Shown here piece by piece: positions 8,286 through 17,488 of a DNA stretch of 64,000 nucleotides. Both the position numbers and the translations under genes were made by a program. Location of the stretch: contig NZ_JABBNU010000005.1 in the NCBI RefSeq assembly GCF_012926615.1, forward strand, positions 345,509 through 409,508, written 5' to 3'. How positions within the stretch are numbered: the first letter of the stretch is position 1; each line of letters starts with the position of its first letter. The notes under the pieces are model-generated. The model worked only from the letters and a program-made list of their open reading frames with translations. It did not search any database and was not told the origin of the DNA. The stretch is from Marinigracilibium pacificum. Lineage in GTDB: Bacteria > Bacteroidota > Bacteroidia > Cytophagales > Cyclobacteriaceae.

Positions 8286-10238
8286 ATGAATTCAAAATTT
8301 TTCGACCAAACCATTATAAGAACTATATTTCTCCTTCTTGTATCGATTTCATCATTTCAGATTTACGGGCAACTTCTTAAAACCACAACGGATAAAAGAA
8401 TAGACTCATTAATAATTCAATTAGATGATTATTGCCAAAATGACCCACACAAGGCCATTGAAATCACTACAGAAATAATAGACTATGGGATAGAAAATAA
8501 TGTCCAACATATAACTACTGAAGGTTATTTTTATCGTGGAGTTTCTTATACCAACTTATCACAATTTGATTCTGCTCATTTAAATCTGGAGAAAGCATTA
8601 GAACAATATAATATCGACAACAATCAAAAAGGTTTAACGCTAACAAATAAATGGATGGGTTCGCTTTTCAGGGTGATAGGAAATTCTGATAAAGCCTTAG
8701 AGTATTACCTTGAGGCAATGAGTATTGCCGAACGGAATAACTTTAATGAAGAATATGCTAAACTAAACAACAATATAGGAGGCATATATCTTGATGAAAA
8801 ACAATATGATAAAGCACTAGATCTCTTCTATAAATGTCTTGAATTGAGTGTTGATAAATCAGTAAAAGCAACTTCATTAAGTAATATAGGTTTTGCCTAC
8901 CAAAAGAAAGGAGAATATAGCAGAGCAATAGATTTCTTAAAAAAAAGCCTGAGTATCCATCTCGAAATCAACAATGAATCTGGCCAGTTAAAAGTACTGA
9001 CATATATTATATCTACTTTCAAACTCATGGGGCAGTTTGATTTGGCACTGGAGTATTCATATCATTTGGTAAAAAAGTATGAATCATTGAACTTAAAAAA
9101 TAATCTTATGGCTGAATTAAATATGCGAGGTTTGATTCACCGAAATTTAAAAAATTATGACAGCGCGATTTTTTATACAAACAAAGCCCTTGAATTAGCT
9201 AAAGAAATAAATTATCCATATCCTCACTACATTTATGCAAACCTGTCAATGATCCATGAAGATGCAGGCCAATATAAAGAAGCCTTAGACCACCTGTATA
9301 TTTTTCAGGAGATGAAAGACAGTATAGATCAAGTCCAAAATAAGATTAAAACAGATGAGCTTTTGGCTAAATTCGATGCTACAGCCAAAGAAAAAGAAAT
9401 TCAAATTTTAGAAAAGGAAAAAAAACTACAGCTTGCTGAGATTAATCAAAAAGAAATGACTCAAACAGTTTCTTTCGTTGGAGCGGGAGTTATGCTAATT
9501 GTTTTTACTATTATTCTGATTAACTATCAGCAAAAAATAAAGGCTCAAAAACTACTTGCAATTAAATCAGAAGAATTAAATAAACAGAAAGAATTAGAGC
9601 TGACCCGTGAAAATGAGCTTAAGACCATAAAAGCAGATATCAATGGTCAGGAAAAAGAAAGAGAAAGAATCGCAAGAGAACTTCATGATGGCATTGCAGG
9701 AAATCTTGCAGGAATAAAACTAAATCTTGAAAACGTATTAGCATCTGATAATGGTAAACAAAGATTAGAAAAATTGATCTATGACATTGACCAGACATAT
9801 TCTGAAGTAAGAACGCTTTCTCACCACCTTGTTCCGCCAAGAATTAAAGAAATCAGTTTTATTTCACTCATAGAAAAATATCTGGATGACATTTCAAAAA
9901 TTCACACTATTGCAATCAGTTTTTCTAATCATCCCCAAAGTGAAATCAATAAGTTATCTGATAATATAAAAAATGAATTTTACAGAATAATCCAGGAATT
10001 AACAATAAATATAATTAAGCATGCAGATGCGAAAAGCATTGACATTTCTTTAACCAAACATGATTATAGTTTAAATCTGATAATCGAAGATGATGGCTCT
10101 GGTTTCGATACAACAGCAATTCCAATGGGCATTGGTTTAAGTAACATTCAATCAAGAGTAAAATTATTAAAAGGAAGAATCAACATAGACTCAAATATTA
10201 ACAGAGGTACAATTATTGACATCACTATACCATTATAA
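8286..10238 (+). CDS. TPR-type sensor histidine kinase (HisKA_3 class)
   Basis: 650 residues. Signal peptide (about 1-29), then five to seven TPR repeats facing the periplasm (about 55-370, for example the SLSNIGFAYQKKGEYSRAIDFLKKSL unit), a coiled coil, a membrane helix (about 395-415), a second coiled coil, the dimerisation/phosphoacceptor helix with ERERIARELHDG (His467), and an HATPase domain with the N box (NEFYRIIQELTINIIKHA), the G1 box EDDGSGFD and the G2 box GIGLSNIQ. This is the NarX/DesK-like class that pairs with NarL-type regulators, and such a regulator follows 4 bases after the stop. It is divergent from the adhesin operon with an operator dyad in between. ATG at 8286. The ligand is unknown. 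Confidence 0.93.
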   Translation: MNSKFFDQTIIRTIFLLLVSISSFQIYGQLLKTTTDKRIDSLIIQLDDYCQNDPHKAIEITTEIIDYGIENNVQHITTEGYFYRGVSYTNLSQFDSAHLNLEKALEQYNIDNNQKGLTLTNKWMGSLFRVIGNSDKALEYYLEAMSIAERNNFNEEYAKLNNNIGGIYLDEKQYDKALDLFYKCLELSVDKSVKATSLSNIGFAYQKKGEYSRAIDFLKKSLSIHLEINNESGQLKVLTYIISTFKLMGQFDLALEYSYHLVKKYESLNLKNNLMAELNMRGLIHRNLKNYDSAIFYTNKALELAKEINYPYPHYIYANLSMIHEDAGQYKEALDHLYIFQEMKDSIDQVQNKIKTDELLAKFDATAKEKEIQILEKEKKLQLAEINQKEMTQTVSFVGAGVMLIVFTIILINYQQKIKAQKLLAIKSEELNKQKELELTRENELKTIKADINGQEKERERIARELHDGIAGNLAGIKLNLENVLASDNGKQRLEKLIYDIDQTYSEVRTLSHHLVPPRIKEISFISLIEKYLDDISKIHTIAISFSNHPQSEINKLSDNIKNEFYRIIQELTINIIKHADAKSIDISLTKHDYSLNLIIEDDGSGFDTTAIPMGIGLSNIQSRVKLLKGRINIDSNINRGTIIDITIPL

Positions 10239-10242
10239 ATCC

Positions 10243-10890
10243 ATGAATACACATATACCACAAGTACTAATTGTTGATGATCATCACATGTTTCTTGAAG
10301 GATTATCAGCCCTTTTAAGTCAGGAACAAAATATTGAAATCAAAGCAACGCTAAAAAACGGGAAAGAAGTAATTGAGTTCTTAAAAAAGGACACCATTGA
10401 CTTAATATTAATGGATATCAGCATGCCTGAAATGGATGGGATTGAGTTAAATAAATACATAAAAACTAACCATCCTGATATAAAAACAATGGTATTAAGT
10501 ACCCACAGCGACCCTAAGATTATCAATAAAATAATACTGGATGGTGCTAATGGATATCTTCTAAAAAATGCAGACAAAAGTGAACTTTTAGAAGCAATAG
10601 ATACTTTACAAAAAGGAGAAAATTATTTCTCAGATGAAGTGAAGCAAAAATATACTGAGAGCTTTTTTGGAAGAAAACCAGGGAACCAAGACAAAAATCC
10701 ACCTCTGAGTAGAAGAGAAATCGAAATATTAAAACTGATAGTTGCACAGGACACCACTCAGGAAATTGCTGAAAAACTTTTTATCAGTCAGCATACTGTT
10801 AATTCACACAGAAAAAATCTTCTTTCTAAACTTGGATTAAAAAACACTGCCGGGTTAGTGAAATATGCCCTTGAAGAAGGTATAGCATAA
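10243..10890 (+). CDS. NarL/LuxR-family response regulator
   Basis: 215 residues from the ATG at 10243; an in-frame TTG at 10216 would overlap the kinase and adds nothing recognisable. The receiver domain (about 5-120) has the acidic pair DD in VLIVDDHH, phosphoacceptor Asp58 in LILMDISMP, a Thr/Ser in MVLSTHS and the conserved Lys in YLLKNA. The C-terminal LuxR-type helix-turn-helix (about 150-212) reads LSRREIEILKLI and later SQHTVNSHRKNLL. It is co-transcribed with the kinase and ends at a strong terminator. NarL-type regulators bind short dyads, so it is the best candidate to bind the TCACTA-N4-TAGTGA sites found in front of three neighbouring transcription units; that link is inference. 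Confidence 0.95.
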   Translation: MNTHIPQVLIVDDHHMFLEGLSALLSQEQNIEIKATLKNGKEVIEFLKKDTIDLILMDISMPEMDGIELNKYIKTNHPDIKTMVLSTHSDPKIINKIILDGANGYLLKNADKSELLEAIDTLQKGENYFSDEVKQKYTESFFGRKPGNQDKNPPLSRREIEILKLIVAQDTTQEIAEKLFISQHTVNSHRKNLLSKLGLKNTAGLVKYALEEGIA

Positions 10891-10918
10891 AAAAAGCACC
10901 TTTTCAGGTGCTTTAACC
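10891..10918 (+). terminator. Terminator of the two-component operon
   Basis: AAAGCACC (10893-10900) pairs with GGTGCTTT (10907-10914) around a 6-nt loop, right after the response-regulator stop. Confidence 0.8.
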
Positions 10919-10995
10919 AATCAATATACCGCTTACAGAACTATTAGAATTAAGAAAACTAATTTGCGGTTTCATTAAAAAAATAAGGCAAAGTC

Positions 10996-11418
10996 TTATG
11001 CATAAAACATTATTGCAGCTACAATAACCCATGCTCCTACAATGATTCCAAATAAGCCTAATTTTCCTTGAACAGGAGCTAGTTTAGCTAGTAGCTGCTC
11101 GCCTTTTCTTTTAGCTTCTTCATTTTTAGACAATAAAAGCTTGTTGATCATTCCATATCCAAGAATAAATCCTAAAACTGCTTCTACTGCGCTGCTAGCA
11201 AACCAGGTGATCCACCAGATCGGCCAGTGAGAAAGAAGACTAATATTAAGAATTGATTGAATTAACCCCCATACTCCCCATATACAAAATAATAATCCTA
11301 TCCATCCTTGGTAAGGTGTGATCTTATCAAGAATTTCTTTAGCGTTTGGTTTTTTAGATAGCAATAAATTTGGTGAGGCTAATACTCCTAGTACAATTAG
11401 TGTGATACCGTAAATCAT
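10996..11418 (-). CDS. Small four-helix membrane protein, paralogue B, with internal duplication
   Basis: 140 residues, about four membrane helices. The protein is built from two similar halves: [18 protein letters not shown] (27-44) corresponds to [18 protein letters not shown] (106-123), each followed by a Gly/Trp-rich helix. The second half matches the C-terminus of the 7659-8075 protein. I do not know a function for the family. The gene is single, convergent with the two-component operon, and preceded by copy 3 of the shared operator with an unusually long leader (about 139 bases from ATCACCAA to the ATG). ATG at 11418. Confidence 0.8.
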   Translation of the reverse strand: MIYGITLIVLGVLASPNLLLSKKPNAKEILDKITPYQGWIGLLFCIWGVWGLIQSILNISLLSHWPIWWITWFASSAVEAVLGFILGYGMINKLLLSKNEEAKRKGEQLLAKLAPVQGKLGLFGIIVGAWVIVAAIMFYA

Positions 11419-11556
11419 GTGTAAAAGTGTTTATTATTATAAGTTTAAAAATTTTCAATGTTCATCGAACTCTAAAGCAAGTATCCAAAACGAAATAACT
11501 TGCAAATGTTTCAGTTGAACTATATGACAAAGAAAGGAACTTATAAGATGGATAAC

Positions 11557-11599
11557 ATCACCAAAAAATGCGATTTGAAAGTATCACTAGAAATAGGGA
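11557..11599 (-). promoter_or_regulatory. Shared operator/promoter element, copy 3
   Basis: Dyad TCACTA-GAAA-TAGGGA (11584-11599, one mismatch) and ATCACCAA (11557-11564), 19 bp apart as in copies 1 and 2. Nearer the gene, 11522-11537 matches 3207-3222 at 15 of 16 positions, and both lie exactly 19 bases from ATCACCAA. Confidence 0.65.
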
Positions 11600-11680
11600 T
11601 AAAAATTATCTTTTGACTCCAATCATAAATAGATTATGTTTATAATAAATCAAATATTATTAATGTGTACACCTCTAATG

Positions 11681-13474
11681 TTATTTATTGTAAGAATTAT
11701 AATAATCCTGTAGAACAAAAAAAGCTTCTTTCCTAATACCTTTTTCAGAGATCAGCCCTTTTCTGTTCCAATAATCCTGAACCCCTGGCAGCATCCGGGC
11801 TGGTGATCTAAAATCTTTTAGTATCCAGGGAGAAATACCTGCCAAAAATGGAATATTTTCGAACATTATTATATGTTGCCTGTAAATTTCTGCCTGAAAC
11901 TCTTCAGACCACCGATGGTCTTTTGAAGCATGATACCCTTGTTTAGCACCACCTCCAAATTCACTCATAATCATTGGTTTATTAAAAGCTCTTGCCCATT
12001 TCAAATCATAACAAGCCGTATCACGAGTACTGCCATACCAACCACAATAATTATTTACACTCAAAATGTCCACAAAGTCGGCCAACTCGTCTTCAATTAT
12101 TTTAGTATTTGTCTCCGCATCATAACCTACCCTATGCAGTGCTGCCGAAATTAGCCTGTCTTTATCCATCTCCCTGGTTTTCTTAATCAATTTATTCAAA
12201 AAAATGGTTCTGGATTTAGTTTGAGGCGTTTCATTGGCCATAGACCAAATAACTACACTGGCCCTATTTTGGTCTCTGTTTATCATCTCGGTCAGCATTC
12301 GTTCAGCTAATAAATAGGTAGTATCATTATCAAATTCTATATCCCAATAGACCGGGATTTCAGACCAGACCAGCAATCCCATCTCATCTGCCAATCTTAC
12401 CATATCTTCGTTATGGGGGTAATGAGCAAGTCTTACATAATTACAATTTAATTCTTTGGCCCATAGTAGTAATTGTCTGCCCTGCTCTTTTGACACTACC
12501 CGGCCGCCATGATCTGGAGTTTCCTCGTGAATACTTATGCCTTTTAGAAAAATCGGCTTCCCATTAAGCAAAATTTCATCTTCAGTAGTTTCGATAGTCC
12601 TAAACCCAATATGATCTTTCAGAATATTTTCGTCTACAGCAATTTGAATTTCGTATAGTTTCGGATTTTGGGGACTCCACAGAACAGGATTTGCATTTAT
12701 TTTGATATCTGCAATGCCTTTATTATTGGTTTTTATTTGCTGCACCACATTCAATTCTGGAATCGATATTTCCACATCTTTAACTAGTGGTAAGTTTAAC
12801 TGAAGCCAACCATAGAGAGTTTTATTATTATCTTTATCTAGTTGCAGTTTAAAATTTCGCACATGAACGGAAGGAAGTTCAATTAGTTTAACCGACCTGG
12901 TAATTCCACCATAGTTCCACCAGTCTGTTTTCAATGTAGGCACATGACTCTCTTTTCTCTCATTGTTTACTGCTACAACCAGGTAATTTTCTCCTGATAT
13001 TAAATAATCAGTAATGTCAAAATTGAATGGTGTAAACCCACCTTCATGACTGCCAATTTTTTTACCGTTTAAAAAAACATCTGCCTTATAGTTTACAGCA
13101 CCAAAGTAGAGGGAATAGTGATGATTAGCTATCTTCTCTTTCGTGAATTTACGCTGATACCAAACTGTCCCTTCATAAAAAAAAAGCTCATTTTTTTGGG
13201 AGTTCCAATCACCAGGTACCTCTAAAGTATTGGTCTCTAAAAATTCATACTCTGCAAAATTTTCCCGTGGGTTTACGTATTCATGAAAATTGTATCGCTT
13301 ACTGTCTTTATAGCCAACTTTGTAAGGGTCTACAATAAAAGACCAGCTTCCATCAAGCAATAATGCTTTTCTGTTGTCAACATTTGTAAGTAAAGGTTCA
13401 TTGCTTTGTGCAATAGACAATAGGTTTGTGGTCAATAATATTAGACCGTAAAAAAAAATTATAGTTTTAGACAT
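11681..13474 (-). CDS. Glycoside hydrolase family 2, beta-glucuronidase-like
   Basis: 597 residues from the ATG at 13474; an in-frame TTG at 13504 would put ten extra residues in front of an evident signal peptide (MSKTIIFFYGLILL..SIAQS), so the ATG is preferred. Order: jelly-roll sugar-binding domain (VPGDWNSQ, VWYQRKF, LYFGAVNYKADVFLNGKKIGSHEGGFTPF), Ig-like domain, and a TIM barrel with NCNYVRLAHYPH. The acid/base Glu is in MANETPQ (Glu415) and the nucleophile in MSEFGGG (Glu505). The arrangement and length are those of bacterial beta-glucuronidases, but GH2 also holds beta-galactosidases and others, so the substrate is unproven. Last gene of the SusCD locus; likely periplasmic. The neighbouring enolase-superfamily enzyme fits a uronic-acid substrate. 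Confidence 0.9.
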   Translation of the reverse strand: MSKTIIFFYGLILLTTNLLSIAQSNEPLLTNVDNRKALLLDGSWSFIVDPYKVGYKDSKRYNFHEYVNPRENFAEYEFLETNTLEVPGDWNSQKNELFFYEGTVWYQRKFTKEKIANHHYSLYFGAVNYKADVFLNGKKIGSHEGGFTPFNFDITDYLISGENYLVVAVNNERKESHVPTLKTDWWNYGGITRSVKLIELPSVHVRNFKLQLDKDNNKTLYGWLQLNLPLVKDVEISIPELNVVQQIKTNNKGIADIKINANPVLWSPQNPKLYEIQIAVDENILKDHIGFRTIETTEDEILLNGKPIFLKGISIHEETPDHGGRVVSKEQGRQLLLWAKELNCNYVRLAHYPHNEDMVRLADEMGLLVWSEIPVYWDIEFDNDTTYLLAERMLTEMINRDQNRASVVIWSMANETPQTKSRTIFLNKLIKKTREMDKDRLISAALHRVGYDAETNTKIIEDELADFVDILSVNNYCGWYGSTRDTACYDLKWARAFNKPMIMSEFGGGAKQGYHASKDHRWSEEFQAEIYRQHIIMFENIPFLAGISPWILKDFRSPARMLPGVQDYWNRKGLISEKGIRKEAFFVLQDYYNSYNK

Positions 13475-13536
13475 AAAAATTCTTATATTAATTGGTTTAA
13501 CCAATAGTTAGCTGAATGTATCGATGGTATTTTTAA

Positions 13537-14763
13537 TTAGATAATTGATACTGATTGAGCACAAAAGCTTTTCAACTTATCCTCATCCAATTCCACTCCA
13601 AATCCTGGTACCTTCTTCATTGCAAAACGGCCCTCGTTATTTCTAAAAGTGGGTTTAGTGATCACGCAGTTAAGATATGCTTCTGAATCTTCCTGCTTTT
13701 CGATCGCCTCCACCCATGAGGCACCCACACCAATAGCAACCTGTTGCCAGGCACTACATGCAGGCCCAACAAGGCTAGCATCACCAATCATTATACCTGC
13801 ATCGAATGACTTGATTTTTTCACTCATTGCAGGCAGATGATGAAAACTCCCCATAGTGTCAGGATGCATATTAAAATAACGACCCATGCCAGCTTCAATC
13901 CGACCAATTCCTTCCCAGGCAGGACGGAGCACATAATCCGGGATGAGATCAAGATCTCCAACTTCATTTTGAAGTTGAATCCATTGTTCATTTGTTAATT
14001 TTGCAGGATCTTCACAGGCATTTAGTCCCGCTTTATTTAAGTCAATGAGAATCTCTGCCAATTGCTCTACCTGACTCCAATCTTTATACCCTTTATTAAC
14101 GTCTGAAAGGATAAAGGCTTTTTCTCCAAGAAGCTTTCTGGCCATTTCAGCAATTTGCAGATCAAATTCTTTTTTGCCATACATCTTAAATTTCACATGA
14201 GTATCAAGCTTTTGATCAATTGCCTTGTATATATTTTGTTCTACTTCCCTCAAATCGTTATTCAAAATACAAAATAGACCAGGAACTGCAGCTGTACCTT
14301 TCAAACCCAGTAATTCAACCGCTGGCTTATTTTCAATTCTGCCAATGAGGTCAAGAAGATTCATTTCAATAAATTCCAGCTGAGGTACAGAAAAGTTACT
14401 AGATTCGACCTGGTTTTCTTTAATTTTCTTGTACGCATCATAAACATTTATGCCCAATAACGGCCTTAGAAACTGTGCCCAAATATTAAGGTCCAGATCG
14501 GGATTATTAGTACTGCCATTAGTTTCAGACCAACCTACATGATTTCCACTGGTAAGCTTCAAAAAAACCTGTTGCCTGTTATACCAAGTACCCCATGAAA
14601 AATACCTTGGAATATTGCTATCATATCTAAAAAGCTCTATTTTATCAATTTTAAAACTATCTGTGTTTTTATTTGAAAATTCACAAGCAGGTAATAAACC
14701 ACCTACCGATACTGCCATAACCCCTTTTAAAGAATTAAGGACAAAATCCCTTCGTTTCATCAT
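13537..14763 (-). CDS. Enolase-superfamily (mandelate racemase/muconate lactonizing-like) enzyme, Tat-exported
   Basis: 408 residues. The N-terminus carries a twin-arginine motif (MKRRDF) and a hydrophobic stretch ending LLPAC, so it is probably exported folded and may be lipidated at Cys27. The body is an enolase-type capping domain plus barrel: KFK (191-193) gives the catalytic lysines, and SDVNKG (Asp221), NACEDPA (Glu251) and LIPDY (Asp276) give the likely magnesium ligands. Family members abstract a proton next to a carboxylate, often dehydrating or epimerising sugar acids. Periplasmic export is unusual for this superfamily and suggests it acts on an oligosaccharide or sugar acid released outside the cytoplasm. 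It sits between the GH2 gene and the secreted CBM protein on the same strand. Exact reaction not deducible. Confidence 0.85.
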   Translation of the reverse strand: MMKRRDFVLNSLKGVMAVSVGGLLPACEFSNKNTDSFKIDKIELFRYDSNIPRYFSWGTWYNRQQVFLKLTSGNHVGWSETNGSTNNPDLDLNIWAQFLRPLLGINVYDAYKKIKENQVESSNFSVPQLEFIEMNLLDLIGRIENKPAVELLGLKGTAAVPGLFCILNNDLREVEQNIYKAIDQKLDTHVKFKMYGKKEFDLQIAEMARKLLGEKAFILSDVNKGYKDWSQVEQLAEILIDLNKAGLNACEDPAKLTNEQWIQLQNEVGDLDLIPDYVLRPAWEGIGRIEAGMGRYFNMHPDTMGSFHHLPAMSEKIKSFDAGIMIGDASLVGPACSAWQQVAIGVGASWVEAIEKQEDSEAYLNCVITKPTFRNNEGRFAMKKVPGFGVELDEDKLKSFCAQSVSII

Positions 14764-14843
14764 TTAATATTTAATTATTGAATAATTCAAAAAATAAAAT
14801 CGATCCATTGTCAGGATGAAAATTTTAATTATCTAATCCTGCT

Positions 14844-17354
14844 CTATCTGTTATCAACAATTATTTTTCTAGACAACACAGGTTTACCTGCCTGTTCAAC
14901 TTTCACAAGATATGCTCCTGGGTTAAGTTTACCATATGACAAGTCTATAACTACCTGCTTTTGGTTTTCATTAAAGGTTCTTTTAAACAACTCTTTTCCT
15001 GATAAATCCAAAATCGAAACAACTCCAGGTTTTGCTGTATAAGCCTCAGGTAAGACTATATTTAGGTTGCCACTATTGGATGGAACTGGATATACTCCAA
15101 ACTGCGATTTTTTGGTTTCCCCTATCATAATATCTTGTTCCTCTATATTTGCATTTGTCTGTCTTGCCGAAGATAAACCAGAACAATTTGAAGCAGACTG
15201 ACCCTGACCTGAAGGTTGATTTCCAGATTTTGTAACATACAATTTATCTAACTTGGTTACATCTTCTCTAGCAGCTATAAGCAAATTGTGGTTACCAGCT
15301 GAAAGACTATATGTTACTGCCTGATTATTGTTGTTACTATCATGAACATCGTCCCATATCCAAGTAGTACTTTGAGGTATATTATTCCAGGCAACAAATG
15401 GTCCTGAGTCCATTTTTACCCAAAATGAATCGTCGCCTTCATCTTCAGCAATTACTCTTCCCCACACCTTGTATGTACCTGATTCCGGGACTGAAAATGA
15501 AAACAATATCTGATTATTGGTTCCTGTAGGAGCTGAAGAATATGAATTAATAAGTGTATTTACATAACTGCCAGCGGAGGAATTTAGTCCTGAATTAATA
15601 GCAAAGCCATTACTTCCAACAGAACCGCATTCTGCTTCAAGCCAGACATCACTGGAAACTGGGGAAGTAGAAGTGGTATAATTTATAACCAACTCTGGAG
15701 CATCAGCAGAATTAGGGCTATCAAACGAAAGAGCCTTTCTAGCTCCAGAAGTATTTTCTATGATAAACACCATTGCATTTCCACTACTCCAGCCCGAGCG
15801 ATTTACTATTTCCTGAACAACATCTTTAATATCAGGAGTCTTCTGTGCTGATGATCTCTGGTTTGCAGACCAATGTGGAACACTCCAGCTAACAGTTGCA
15901 TTTGTACTTTGACGATTACTAATATTAAAATTGCTACTGGTAAATGATCCAGCATTATTTGCGGCCTGGCCTTTAATTGTTAAATAAGATGGATTTGTAT
16001 TTCCACTTTTTGACTTGAAATTAATAAACGCACTTTGAATAGTAGCACCTTGTGGTATTGCTAAATTTGTAAATCTCATTCCGGCTCTTCGTTCACCCAT
16101 ATCAAGATCATCACTAGATAAGTTCATGGTATTATCAACATTTTGCTCGGCATCATCGTTAGTTGCAGTCACCTTTTTTTTTACAATTGTACTACTTGCC
16201 GAGGTGTTTATACTTACTGACCATGATCTCAAAGATCCATCAGCATGAGCACTAATCAGTGTATTACCTGCCTGGTTAAATTCCAAAAACTCTACATCAT
16301 ACCATGTAATAATCTGATCAGGATCACTTTGTCCGGCAAGCATATCACTTACCCGCCATACCCAAGATTCACTATCTGCTCTGGTAAGGCTTTTGTTGGA
16401 GCCTCCAGAAATCAATATCTGGTCTGAAGGATCAAAAGTAACCGTTTCAACAATCCTTGTGCTTGGTAACAATTTATTCATTACTTGCTGTCCTGTAGCT
16501 TCGTTCCATACTACCACTCTTGCCTCAGCTGCAGCACCGGTATTTTTACCACTGCCAGAAGCAACAAGGCTTCCATCTGAAGATAACCTGACACATTTTA
16601 TTGACCCCTGTTGTCCGGTATAGGTACGTTCTAATCCTCCGTCGGCATCTCCAAAATCTGATCTCTTCCATTTTTTCACCAAAGAATTACGTCCTGCAGT
16701 ATACAAAAACTGTCCATCGCTACTCCAGTCTACCTGGTTAACATCCGATTCACCATCTGAAGAAACACCTGTTTTATCTTTATCAGTACCTTGAGTTAAA
16801 ACATATGTTGGCGTTGCTGGCCAGTTTAATGGGTTGGCGTTTGAAGTATTATAAATCCTAATTTCTCCCCACTCATTACCACACGCCAGTAAATTTCCAT
16901 CCGGACTAAATTGAAGTCCCTCGATGCTCTTATTATCATTAATTGTTCTTATCAATTGTCCGTCACTTACTCGCCATACTTTAATCTGAGGACTAGATTC
17001 TCCACCTGTAACTAAGTATAGATCATCATTAGTAAAATCTGCTGCTTCAGTTTCTGCTTGTGCATCCACCTCCCATAACTGCATACCATCTGAAGTCCTA
17101 AAAACCCTCACTGTAAAATCACCTTTAGCTGTAGTTGCGACCTTAGTCTCATCATTAGAATATACTGAGGTTTCTGTAGATACTGGGATTTGAAAACCTT
17201 GAAAGGTATCTAAAATTCCATCTTCATCTGCCATTTTGGTCCAATTGTTATTGGAAAGTTTTAATACCGGGTCACCTTCAGATAATACTTGTTGACCGTA
17301 CAAAGTCGAAAGCATAGTGAAGCTGACAAACAAAATGTTTATTATATTTTTCAT
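14844..17354 (-). CDS. Secreted WD40-propeller protein with carbohydrate-binding-like domains and T9SS type A signal
   Basis: 836 residues. Signal peptide (about 1-20); a WD40-type beta-propeller (about 50-390, repeats such as VEGLQFSPDGNLLACGNEWGEIRIYN and DVEFLEFNQAGNTLISAHADGSLRSW); a DNRLRE/CBM96-like beta domain (about 395-575, with TPDIKDVVQEIVNRSGW); a CBM35/malectin-like domain (about 580-735, opening WLEAECGSVG and holding GTYKVWGRV); and a Por-type secretion signal (about 755-836, FGVYPVPSNSGNLNI ... YLVKVEQ). No catalytic domain is visible. It is probably a surface glycan-binding protein, taking the place usually held by a SusE/F-type lipoprotein in such loci. ATG at 17354, 134 bases after susD, with a hairpin in between. 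Confidence 0.88.
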   Translation of the reverse strand: MKNIINILFVSFTMLSTLYGQQVLSEGDPVLKLSNNNWTKMADEDGILDTFQGFQIPVSTETSVYSNDETKVATTAKGDFTVRVFRTSDGMQLWEVDAQAETEAADFTNDDLYLVTGGESSPQIKVWRVSDGQLIRTINDNKSIEGLQFSPDGNLLACGNEWGEIRIYNTSNANPLNWPATPTYVLTQGTDKDKTGVSSDGESDVNQVDWSSDGQFLYTAGRNSLVKKWKRSDFGDADGGLERTYTGQQGSIKCVRLSSDGSLVASGSGKNTGAAAEARVVVWNEATGQQVMNKLLPSTRIVETVTFDPSDQILISGGSNKSLTRADSESWVWRVSDMLAGQSDPDQIITWYDVEFLEFNQAGNTLISAHADGSLRSWSVSINTSASSTIVKKKVTATNDDAEQNVDNTMNLSSDDLDMGERRAGMRFTNLAIPQGATIQSAFINFKSKSGNTNPSYLTIKGQAANNAGSFTSSNFNISNRQSTNATVSWSVPHWSANQRSSAQKTPDIKDVVQEIVNRSGWSSGNAMVFIIENTSGARKALSFDSPNSADAPELVINYTTSTSPVSSDVWLEAECGSVGSNGFAINSGLNSSAGSYVNTLINSYSSAPTGTNNQILFSFSVPESGTYKVWGRVIAEDEGDDSFWVKMDSGPFVAWNNIPQSTTWIWDDVHDSNNNNQAVTYSLSAGNHNLLIAAREDVTKLDKLYVTKSGNQPSGQGQSASNCSGLSSARQTNANIEEQDIMIGETKKSQFGVYPVPSNSGNLNIVLPEAYTAKPGVVSILDLSGKELFKRTFNENQKQVVIDLSYGKLNPGAYLVKVEQAGKPVLSRKIIVDNR

Positions 17355-17395
17355 TATTCGTTGATTTTGTAATGAGTAAGAGAAGTCTTGGAAAT

Positions 17396-17424
17396 ACTCC
17401 CACTATCAAATTAATAGCGGGAGT
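17396..17424 (-). other. Intercistronic hairpin between susD and the secreted protein
   Basis: ACTCCC-A-CTAT (17396-17406) pairs with ATAG-C-GGGAGT (17414-17424), ten base pairs with one internal mismatch and a 7-nt loop. There is no T-run on the coding strand, so it is more likely a partial stop or an mRNA-stabilising element than a full terminator. Confidence 0.55.
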
Positions 17425-17488
17425 TTTCCTGCTTATGAAACTTTAGGATATTTTTAGATTCCCTTATTTTAATTTTATACTTAAAAGA

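Noticed and set aside
10216..10242. Longer start for the response regulator
   Set aside because: The codon is TTG, would overlap the kinase, and adds nine residues unlike any receiver; the ATG at 10243 opens directly into the domain.
13475..13504. Longer start for the GH2 enzyme
   Set aside because: It is a TTG and would place ten charged or polar residues before a clean signal peptide beginning at the ATG at 13474.
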